The position numbers were made by a program, and so were the translations under genes. A stretch of 5,223 nucleotides of DNA, taken from positions 1 through 5,223 of the forward strand of contig CAAGGO010000421.1 of assembly GCA_900769385.1 (NCBI GenBank). The letters are read 5' to 3'. A model generated the notes under the pieces. That model was not told where the DNA came from. It saw nothing but the letters and a program-made list of their open reading frames with translations, and searched no databases. Of this stretch, positions 1 to 5,223 are shown piece by piece. How positions within the stretch are numbered: position 1 is the stretch's first letter; the number at the start of each line of letters is the position of its first letter. The DNA comes from Rikenellaceae bacterium (lineage in GTDB: Bacteria > Bacteroidota > Bacteroidia > Bacteroidales > UBA932).

Positions 1-1139
1 AGTTTGGATTCCATTGTCTTTTGTGAAACCTCAGGCAAAGAGACACCTCCTGCTGTAACAACACATCTTTCATATCCCACATAACCGCCTAAAGGGAACG
101 CCCAACACTTCAATTTTGCAGGAAGATTCTCCAGAGCAAGATCTTTATTGGCAGCCACAAACAGGGGAACAAGCTTGGCAGGAAGCAGTTTTGGCAACAC
201 CCCTTTCAGCTGATTGCCCTTTATCTGCTGCAACTCCCTGGCAATCCTGTCCTGAAGCTGCCTGATGGAAACAGCCGGCTTGAGGTCCATCCTTACCTCA
301 ACCTTCTGCCCGTTCATAATATTGTACACACCCTTCCTGCTCACCTTAAACCCAATTGGACCCTCAATTCCGCCATTGGTAAAATCCAGATCTCCAAACT
401 CCTCCTGCACAATATCACCGTTCACAACAAGCTGCAGTGAAACATTCTTCAATGAAATGCCATAATATTCTTCCCGATAGTTTTTAGGGACAAGAGCTGT
501 CAATGAAGGGAAACATTGTGATATTTTGTGACCCAGCCCTTTTGCAAATGCATACCCGTCACCTGTTGAACCTGTTGTTGGGTATGAAAAACCTCCGGTT
601 GCAACAATTACACTTTTGGAGAAGGCTATTTCTGATTCTCCATATTCAATTCTGAACAAGCTGTCGGGAAGAGCAGATTCAGAATCAATATTGTCAGATG
701 GCATCCTGGTTACTGAATGCACCGGGGCATTCTTCTGCATCCCTATTCCTCCACTGAGAATATATTTTTCAAGAATTGCCGGAACATCAGTTGCCTTCAT
801 GCTTTGAGGAAAAACCCTGTCCCCCCTTTCTACGACAAGGGGAAGACCAATTCCATCAAAAAACTCCATTGTAGCCGCATTGCTCATACCATAGAATGCA
901 TTCTTCAGAAACACATTCTTGGGATGGATATGGGTGGCAAATTCATTCCACACTTTAGTATTTGTAAGGTTACACCTCCCCTTACCGGTAATACCTATTT
1001 TAAGGCCATAACGGTGCATCTTTTCAAGAAGCAATGCAGATATCCTTGCACCCTCCTTATTTAAAGAAGAAAGGGTAGCAGCGGCATATAAGCCCGCTGC
1101 TCCCCCTCCTATTATAACTATATCGTAAACTTTACCCAA
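1..1139 (-). CDS. HI0933/BaiN-like FAD-dependent oxidoreductase (3' end outside window)
   Basis: This is a cytosolic flavoprotein of the HI0933-like family (annotated as NAD(P)/FAD-dependent oxidoreductase, YhiN or BaiN-like); the substrate is unknown. 379 codons are visible and the frame is open throughout. The N-terminal Rossmann motif GGGAAG is at residues 11-16. Family hallmarks follow: GITGKGRCNLTN at 49-60, RVFPQSMKA at 108-116, ATGGFSYPTTGSTGDGYA at 180-197, and VTAGGVSL at 361-368 near the left edge. The family normally continues with a second FAD-contacting segment, so roughly 30-40 residues are probably cut off. The start is TTG at 1139-1137: an in-frame TAA at 1154-1152 lies upstream, no ATG or GTG lies between, and ten residues before the glycine motif is normal for the family. 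It begins 2 bp after the buk stop, so co-transcription and translational coupling are likely. Arg codons are mainly AGG (10 of 14), unlike the genes upstream. Family is sure; a role linked to fermentation is unproven. Confidence 0.92.
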   Translation of the reverse strand, partial: MGKVYDIVIIGGGAAGLYAAATLSSLNKEGARISALLLEKMHRYGLKIGITGKGRCNLTNTKVWNEFATHIHPKNVFLKNAFYGMSNAATMEFFDGIGLPLVVERGDRVFPQSMKATDVPAILEKYILSGGIGMQKNAPVHSVTRMPSDNIDSESALPDSLFRIEYGESEIAFSKSVIVATGGFSYPTTGSTGDGYAFAKGLGHKISQCFPSLTALVPKNYREEYYGISLKNVSLQLVVNGDIVQEEFGDLDFTNGGIEGPIGFKVSRKGVYNIMNGQKVEVRMDLKPAVSIRQLQDRIARELQQIKGNQLKGVLPKLLPAKLVPLFVAANKDLALENLPAKLKCWAFPLGGYVGYERCVVTAGGVSLPEVSQKTMESK

Positions 1140-1154
1140 TGCTAGTAAACTTTA
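1125..1154 (-). repeat. Short direct repeat spanning the buk stop and flavoprotein start
   Basis: The 10-mer TAAAGTTTAC (minus strand) occurs at 1154-1145 and again at 1134-1125, with a period of 20 bp. The first copy encodes the end of Buk and the second lies just inside the flavoprotein. Similarity does not extend beyond the 10 bases. It may be chance in AT-rich sequence or the trace of a small duplication; no regulatory role is shown. Confidence 0.4.
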
Positions 1155-2212
1155 ACCTCTTCTGAACCTTCAAGAACTGCAAGACCGTTACCAGCCAAAG
1201 CGCCCATCTCATCCTCTCCAGGATAGACAGATACTGGAGCAATGAACTGAACTTTCTCTTTAACTTTCTCCATAAGGTCTTTATTGTATGCAATACCTCC
1301 GGTAATGATAATGGCATCAACTTTACCGCTTACCACAGTTGACATTGCACCAATCTCTTTAGCCAATTGGTATGCAAATGCCTCATTAATAAGGATTGCA
1401 TCAGCGTCACCTGCATTAACACGGTTCTCAACATCCATAAAAGAGTTGGTTCCAAGGTAAGAAACAACACCACCTTCTCCTGAAATCATCTTTCTGATCT
1501 GTTTCTCTGTATATTTTCCGCTGAAGCAAGCGTCAACTACAGCTGCAGCCGGAAGGCCACCGGATCTCTCAGGAGAGAAAGGTCCCTCACCTCTTAGAGC
1601 ATCGTTAACATCAATCACTCTGCCTTTGCTGTGAATTCCAACAGAAACGCCACCGCCCAAGTGAGCAACAATGATATTAAGGTCCTTATACTCTTTACCG
1701 TTATCTTTAGCATACAATTTTGCAATTGCTTTCTGGTTAAGAGCATGGAAAATAGAAATTCTTGGGAACGCAGAGTGTCCTGAAATCCTTGCTACAGGCT
1801 CAAGCTCATCAACAACAACAGGATCTGCAATAAGGGCTTTGATACCGCCAACCTCCTGTGCCAACTCATTTGCAATGATTGCACCAAGGTTACTTGCATG
1901 CTCACCGTTCCTGCCTGTTCTGATATCCTCAATCATTGCCTGGTTAACCTCATAAACTCCACTAGGGATAGGTTTAACCAAACCACCTCTACCTACAATA
2001 ATTGCAAGGGTATTGATGTCAATATTGTTCTCTTTCAGAGCAGCCTTGATAGTCTCTTTTCTGAAGTCCAGCTGGTCAATCACATTCTTATAAGGAGCCA
2101 GCTCCTCATTTGAATGACGCAAGGTTTTTGTAAAAACCTCCTTTGTATCCTCATAAACCGAAATCTTTGTTGAAGTTGATCCCGGATTTATAGCCAAGAT
2201 TAGTTTTCCCAT
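1142..2212 (-). CDS. buk: Butyrate kinase
   Basis: Cytosolic kinase that converts butyryl phosphate plus ADP to butyrate plus ATP, the last step of the Ptb-Buk route; family members may also use isobutyryl or isovaleryl phosphate. The 356-residue length is typical. It belongs to the acetate/butyrate kinase (ASKHA) superfamily: N-terminal phosphate loop INPGSTSTK at residues 8-16, GRGGLVKPIPSGVYEVN at 74-90, HASNLGAIIA at 105-114, DPVVVDELEPVARISG at 130-145, AHLGGGVSVGIHSKGR at 183-198, GEGPFSPERSGGLP at 208-221, and the adenosine-side motif ITGGIAYN at 303-310. The GRGG and EGPFSPERSG blocks separate it from acetate kinase. The ATG lies 1 bp after the ptb stop, so the two are probably translationally coupled. 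No Shine-Dalgarno sequence is evident. Arg codons are mostly AGA (8 of 12). The protein is intact, with no missing motif. Branched-chain specificity is possible and cannot be excluded. Confidence 0.96.
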   Translation of the reverse strand: MGKLILAINPGSTSTKISVYEDTKEVFTKTLRHSNEELAPYKNVIDQLDFRKETIKAALKENNIDINTLAIIVGRGGLVKPIPSGVYEVNQAMIEDIRTGRNGEHASNLGAIIANELAQEVGGIKALIADPVVVDELEPVARISGHSAFPRISIFHALNQKAIAKLYAKDNGKEYKDLNIIVAHLGGGVSVGIHSKGRVIDVNDALRGEGPFSPERSGGLPAAAVVDACFSGKYTEKQIRKMISGEGGVVSYLGTNSFMDVENRVNAGDADAILINEAFAYQLAKEIGAMSTVVSGKVDAIIITGGIAYNKDLMEKVKEKVQFIAPVSVYPGEDEMGALAGNGLAVLEGSEEVKVY

Positions 2213-2213
2213 A

Positions 2214-3119
2214 TTATTTTGCAGTTAGAGCTGCCAAAGCAATTGAGTTAAGTTTGGTCTCAGTGCTGTCTGCACGGCTTGAAAGAACGCATGGAGCTTT
2301 TGCACCTGCAACCATAGCTGCCATTTTAACGCCTGGACAGAAGTGGCCTGCAAATTTGTAGAATACGTTTGCAGCCTCAATGCTAGGGAATACACAGCAG
2401 TCTGCATCACCTGCAACCTCGCTCTTAAGTTTCTTGATCTCAGCAGCCTCTTTGCACAATGCAACGTCCAAAGCCAAAGGACCGTCAACTACACAACCTG
2501 CAATCTGGCCTCTGTCAGACATTTTTGCAAGCATAGCAGCCTCAACACAAGCAGGCATACCAGGAAGCATCTGCTCTGTAGCTGTAATCATTGCAACTTT
2601 TGGTTTCTCTACACCTAGAGCTCTTGCAGTGTTTGCCACATAACCGATCATAGCCTGTTTCTGTTTCAAATCCGGTGCAGGGATAACTGCGATATCTGAA
2701 ATTACAAGCAGTTTGTGATAACCTGGGTTCTGAACAACACAAACGTGGCTCAACACAGCTTTTGGAGGAAGAAGACCTTTCTCCTTGTTAAGGATACCTC
2801 TCATATATTTGTCAGTTGAGCAAAGACCTTTCATAAGGATATCTGCCTCACCTGCATTTACCATATCCACAGCCTGAGCAATTGATTTAAGCTCATTAGG
2901 ATTGTTGATAACAGTAAGTTTGTTGATATCATAGTTGTTATCTGCACAAACTTTCTGAATCATAGCCTCGTCTCCTACAAGCATACCCTCAACTATACCA
3001 GCCTCTACAGCCATGTATACAGCGCTGATTGTATGATCATCCACACCCCAAGCAGCTACTAGTCTTTTTTTAGGTTTTGAACGAAGCTGTTCAAACATCT
3101 GGTCAAAATTTGTAATCAT
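2214..3119 (-). CDS. ptb: Phosphate butyryltransferase
   Basis: Cytosolic phosphotransacylase of the PTA_PTB family: butyryl-CoA plus phosphate gives butyryl phosphate plus CoA, feeding Buk. At 301 residues it matches Ptb length, whereas single-domain Pta is usually about 330. Visible blocks are LMKGLCSTDKYMRGIL at residues 95-110, SDIAVIPAPDLKQK at 141-154, ATEQMLPGMPA at 180-190, VVDGPLALDVAL at 210-221, FPSIEAANVFYKF at 244-256, and AGAKAPCVLSSRADS at 271-285. The DGPLALD and SSRADS segments are the conserved phosphate/CoA-site region of this family. It sits 12 bp after ackA and 1 bp before buk, in the position where pta would be expected beside ackA. Branched or other short acyl-CoAs are plausible alternative substrates, and acetyl-CoA use cannot be excluded from sequence. 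Arg codons are AGA and CGT only (4 and 2). The protein appears complete. Confidence 0.95.
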   Translation of the reverse strand: MITNFDQMFEQLRSKPKKRLVAAWGVDDHTISAVYMAVEAGIVEGMLVGDEAMIQKVCADNNYDINKLTVINNPNELKSIAQAVDMVNAGEADILMKGLCSTDKYMRGILNKEKGLLPPKAVLSHVCVVQNPGYHKLLVISDIAVIPAPDLKQKQAMIGYVANTARALGVEKPKVAMITATEQMLPGMPACVEAAMLAKMSDRGQIAGCVVDGPLALDVALCKEAAEIKKLKSEVAGDADCCVFPSIEAANVFYKFAGHFCPGVKMAAMVAGAKAPCVLSSRADSTETKLNSIALAALTAK

Positions 3120-3131
3120 GATACGTATGTT

Positions 3132-4337
3132 TTATTTTGTTGTTAATTTCATTGTCTCCTGAGCAATTACAAGCTCCTCATTGGTTGTTACAGTTGTTAC
3201 AACAACTTTTGAACCAGGGTTAGTAAGGATTGTATCTTTACCTCTTACGTTATTTGCCTCTGAATTGAAGTCAATACCCAAGAATGAACATCCTTTTGAA
3301 ATGTACTCCCTTACTGCAGGGTCATTCTCACCAATACCGCCGGTAAATACAATCATATCCACACCATTCATTGCAGCTGCGTAAGCACCAATGTATTTAA
3401 GTACACTGTATCTGAACATATCCAAAGCAAGCTGCGCTCTGTGGTTACCCTCAGCTGCAGCATTCTCAATATCCCTTGCATCTGAAGAAACACCTGAAAC
3501 ACCTAGGAAACCGCTCTTCTTGTTCAATACATCGCTGATACCCTTGTTGTCCAACTCATATTTTTTCTGGATATAAGTTACAACACCTGCATCAATGTTA
3601 CCGCAACGGGTACCCATTACAACACCCTCTACTGGAGTAAAGCCCATAGAAGTGTCTACTGACTTACCGTTGTTGATAGCTGTTACTGAACCGCCGTTAC
3701 CAAGGTGACAAGTGATGATTTTTGAATTGTTGAAATCCAAACCTGCCAATTTTGCAGATTTCTCAGCTACAAACTTATGGCTGGTTCCGTGGAAACCGTA
3801 ACGTCTGATCTTGTCAAGCACATAGTACTCGTAAGGAATTGCATACATATAGGCATGCTCAGGCATTGACTGATGGAATGATGTGTCAAATACTGCCACC
3901 TGAGGAATCTCAGGCATCAAAGAACGTACAGCCATAATACCCAAAAGGTTTGCAGGGTTGTGAAGAGGTGCAAGCTCGCAGCATTTCTCAATACCCTCAA
4001 TTACCTCACTGTGGATTACAGCACTTGCACTGAACAAGTCACCACCGTGAGCAACTCTATGACCCACTGCATTGATCTCATCAAGAGATTTAAGAACACC
4101 CTGCTCTGCGTCAACCAAAAGCTCAAGAACACTCTTGATACCCTCTGTATGGTCTGGAATAGGTTTGGCAATCACATATTTGTCTTTCTCTGGAACTCTA
4201 TGGGTAATCTCACCCATCTCCAAGCCGATTCTCTCAACAAGACCTTTAGCCAATAGAGAATACTCAGACTCGTTCTTCATGTCAAGTACCTGATACTTCA
4301 AAGAAGAACTTCCGCAATTCAAAACTAGAATTATCAT
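3132..4337 (-). CDS. ackA: Acetate kinase
   Basis: Cytosolic acetate kinase: acetyl phosphate plus ADP to acetate plus ATP, reversible. 401 residues is the usual length. Catalytic positions known from the Methanosarcina thermophila enzyme are all recognisable with a small offset: N7 in LNCGSSSLKYQ, R94 in VGHRVAHGG, H126 in PLHNPAN, D151 in VFDTSFHQSMPEHAY, H183 in YGFHGTSHK, R244 in MGTRCGNIDAG, and the glutamate at 387 in TTNEELVIA. The nucleotide motif FTGGIGEN is at 331-338, and the glycine-rich HLGNGGSVTAI at 211-221. It is the first gene of the cluster, 114 bp downstream of the lipid kinase and behind a candidate promoter. The ATG at 4337-4335 is preceded by an AT-rich leader without a Shine-Dalgarno sequence. 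Arg codons are AGA 7, CGT 3 and AGG 2, suggesting high expression. No pta is visible in the window; Ptb takes the adjacent place. Confidence 0.97.
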   Translation of the reverse strand: MIILVLNCGSSSLKYQVLDMKNESEYSLLAKGLVERIGLEMGEITHRVPEKDKYVIAKPIPDHTEGIKSVLELLVDAEQGVLKSLDEINAVGHRVAHGGDLFSASAVIHSEVIEGIEKCCELAPLHNPANLLGIMAVRSLMPEIPQVAVFDTSFHQSMPEHAYMYAIPYEYYVLDKIRRYGFHGTSHKFVAEKSAKLAGLDFNNSKIITCHLGNGGSVTAINNGKSVDTSMGFTPVEGVVMGTRCGNIDAGVVTYIQKKYELDNKGISDVLNKKSGFLGVSGVSSDARDIENAAAEGNHRAQLALDMFRYSVLKYIGAYAAAMNGVDMIVFTGGIGENDPAVREYISKGCSFLGIDFNSEANNVRGKDTILTNPGSKVVVTTVTTNEELVIAQETMKLTTK

Positions 4338-4384
4338 ATAAACAGTATTTTAGTAATTAATAATCAATTTGAGTAGAATAAGAA
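4338..4384 (-). other. Probable 5' leader of the ackA-ptb-buk transcript
   Basis: This is the AT-rich stretch between the candidate -7 box and the ackA ATG. If the promoter call is right, the untranslated leader is about 40 nt. It contains no purine-rich Shine-Dalgarno sequence near the start codon, which is common in Bacteroidota, where A/T-rich leaders often replace it. I see no stable hairpin or riboswitch-like structure in it. The extent is inferred, not observed. Confidence 0.4.
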
Positions 4385-4392
4385 CAAATATA
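4385..4392 (-). promoter_or_regulatory. Candidate Bacteroidota -7 promoter element for ackA-ptb-buk
   Basis: Read on the minus strand this is TATATTTG, a full match to the Bacteroidota sigma-factor -7 consensus TAnnTTTG. It lies in the only real intergenic gap, about 47 bp before the ackA start codon and just after the terminator of the upstream gene, which is where a promoter is expected. The -33 TTTG element is not present at the usual spacing of about 20 bp; the nearest TTTTTG is about 37 bp upstream and overlaps the terminator T-tract. The region is AT-rich, so a chance match is possible. Confidence 0.5.
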
Positions 4393-4428
4393 CACATTTT
4401 TCCCCTTAGTTATCCCTTTTTTTTACAC

Positions 4429-4463
4429 AAAAATGGTAAAGCAGAGAAAACCTACTTTACCAT
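4429..4463 (-). terminator. Intrinsic terminator of the lipid kinase gene, overlapping its stop codon
   Basis: A perfect 9-bp inverted repeat, ATGGTAAAG (4463-4455 on the minus strand) and CTTTACCAT (4441-4433), can extend inward by four more pairs including two G-U pairs, leaving a 5-nt loop UUUUC. It is followed by TTTT (4432-4429), giving five consecutive T including the last stem base. The 5' arm encodes the last three codons (Met-Val-Lys) and the stop TAG of the lipid kinase. It should separate that gene from the ackA cluster. The stem is only moderately GC-rich and the T-tract is short, so termination may be partial. Confidence 0.7.
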
Positions 4464-5223
4464 ATCTTTAAATTTTGTCTCTATATCCTTCAGATGCTCT
4501 TTCAATTGCTGTGGCACCCTCTCCTTCAGCTGCTGCGGAGAAAGCTCCTTAAGGTGTTCCTTCAACTGCTGCGGTACCCTCTCCCTCAACTGCTGGGGTG
4601 AAAGTTCCTTCAGCTGTTCACCCAACAGATCCCAGAACTGCTGGGGAAGCATCTCCCTCAACTGCTGCGGCATTGTTTCAAGCAACTGGAAGAACTTCTT
4701 CGACTGCTCAGGCACCAGCACTTCCAGTGCATTATGCTGCACTGAAACCCTTATCTCCTCCCCCATTTCCATACTCTCCCCATCAAACTGTATAACACCG
4801 CCTCCCTTTCTCCGTATAACAACCTCCTTGCATCTGTAGGTGTCAACAAACTCCGAATACTTGATCTTTCGCAAGAAAAGTTCCGCTGTAATCAGAGGCA
4901 TGGTAACCATAGGGGAACTTCTCCAGATCACCACATCCATCATTCCGTCAGAAATGTTGGCATCAGGGGCAATATACACATTGTTACCCCACTGTGAACT
5001 GTTGGCAAAAGTTATCAGAAACGCCTTCTGTGTGAACTTGGCCCCCAACAAATCTATCTCGTACTCTTCAGGTTCATACTTTACATATTCTTTGGCACAA
5101 TGCTCCATATAAGAGGCCAGACCCCTTGTGGATGAACTGTTGAACCTCTCACCAACAACCGCATCAAATCCTACACCTGCAGTACAAAAGAAATATTCGT
5201 CATTGATTTTTCCGGCATCAATC
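4452..5223 (-). CDS. Diacylglycerol kinase / YegS-type lipid kinase with repeat tail (5' part outside window)
   Basis: This is the C-terminal 256 residues of a soluble, probably membrane-associating lipid kinase that phosphorylates diacylglycerol or a sphingosine-like lipid with ATP. The frame is open to the right edge, so the ATP-binding N-terminal domain is mostly missing. Numbering visible residues from codon 5222-5220, the C-terminal beta-sandwich shows YFFCTAGVGFDAVV at 10-23, NNVYIAPDANISDGMMDV at 80-97, and the conserved FDGE at 146-149, whose Asp and Glu are expected at the active site. The family fold normally ends near ALEVLVP (visible 165-171). Here about 85 further residues follow, including six PQQ motifs at 184-246 in a Leu/Lys/Glu/Gln-rich, probably amphipathic tail. 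Arg codons are mainly AGG (7 of 12). A hairpin terminator follows. Family is firm; the exact lipid substrate is unknown. The Met codon at 5108 is internal, not the start. Confidence 0.9.
   Translation of the reverse strand, partial: IDAGKINDEYFFCTAGVGFDAVVGERFNSSSTRGLASYMEHCAKEYVKYEPEEYEIDLLGAKFTQKAFLITFANSSQWGNNVYIAPDANISDGMMDVVIWRSSPMVTMPLITAELFLRKIKYSEFVDTYRCKEVVIRRKGGGVIQFDGESMEMGEEIRVSVQHNALEVLVPEQSKKFFQLLETMPQQLREMLPQQFWDLLGEQLKELSPQQLRERVPQQLKEHLKELSPQQLKERVPQQLKEHLKDIETKFKDMVK
4501..4620 (-). repeat. 60-bp tandem repeat (two copies) in the lipid kinase 3' end
   Basis: Bases 4501-4560 and 4561-4620 align without gaps, with 11 mismatches in 60 by eye. In protein they give two consecutive 20-residue units, LKELSPQQLRERVPQQLKEH and the same with Lys for the first Arg. 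Only that one residue differs, although the DNA differs at 11 sites, so most changes are synonymous. A diverged, slightly longer unit lies upstream (to 4673, starting MPQQLREMLPQQF), giving six PQQ motifs in total. The unit length is a multiple of three, so copy-number change would keep the frame. Confidence 0.85.

Noticed and set aside
717..1064. Plus-strand reading frame of 115 codons
   Set aside because: It lies entirely opposite the flavoprotein, whose minus-strand frame has clear family motifs; the antisense translation resembles no known protein.
1132..1320. Minus-strand alternative frame inside the end of buk
   Set aside because: Out of frame with buk, overlapping a well-conserved coding region, and with no recognisable domain.
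2214..3119. Reading the transferase as phosphate acetyltransferase (pta) because it follows ackA
   Set aside because: Its length of 301 residues and its DGPLALD and SSRADS blocks in context match the phosphate butyryltransferase branch better, and buk follows directly. Acetyl-CoA activity itself is not excluded.
3121..3128. Palindrome ATACGTAT between ackA and ptb as an operator
   Set aside because: Only 8 bp in a 12-bp gap inside an evident operon; expected by chance in AT-rich DNA.
4501..4620. Possible CRISPR-like repeats
   Set aside because: The units are contiguous, imperfect, in-frame coding repeats with no spacers.
4369..4839. Plus-strand reading frame of 156 codons rich in Ser and Cys with internal repeats
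   Set aside because: It is the antisense of the lipid kinase repeat tail; the repeats come from the real gene, and the frame runs across the terminator and promoter gap.
4452..5108. Taking Met at 5108 as the start of a 218-residue protein
   Set aside because: The frame stays open to the window edge and the residues upstream (YFFCTAGVGFDAVV) are a conserved part of the DGK/YegS family, so the gene begins outside the window.

Overview
The window looks like chromosomal DNA from a member of the Bacteroidota, most likely Bacteroidales. The gene set fits, there are no Shine-Dalgarno-like leaders at the starts I inspected, and a TAnnTTTG-type -7 promoter box lies in the one sizeable intergenic gap. 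The genus cannot be read from the sequence alone. All genes lie on the minus strand and coding density is very high. The only gap above about 20 bp is 4338-4451.

In transcription order (right to left): (i) the C-terminal part of a diacylglycerol-kinase/YegS-type lipid kinase, entering from the right edge and ending at 4452. It carries an unusual C-terminal tail built from a tandem PQQL-containing repeat and is closed by a hairpin terminator that overlaps its stop codon. (ii) A short AT-rich gap with the terminator and a candidate promoter. (iii) A tight cluster ackA (acetate kinase), ptb (phosphate butyryltransferase), buk (butyrate kinase), with gaps of 12 and 1 bp. (iv) 2 bp after buk, an HI0933/BaiN-like FAD flavoprotein that starts with TTG and runs off the left edge.

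AckA, Ptb and Buk are enzymes of fermentative substrate-level phosphorylation. Ptb converts a short-chain acyl-CoA plus phosphate to acyl phosphate, and Buk and AckA convert acyl phosphates plus ADP to acid plus ATP. The cluster has two acyl kinases but only one phosphotransacylase, of the Ptb type, where Pta would be the classical AckA partner. Likely products are acetate, butyrate and/or branched short-chain acids, but substrate range cannot be read from sequence.

Arginine codon choice separates the three fermentation genes (mostly AGA/CGT) from the flanking flavoprotein and lipid kinase (mostly AGG), consistent with high expression of the former. I see no mobile element, CRISPR array, tRNA or rRNA, and no evidence for a wholly new system. 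The most unusual item is the repeat tail on the lipid kinase.
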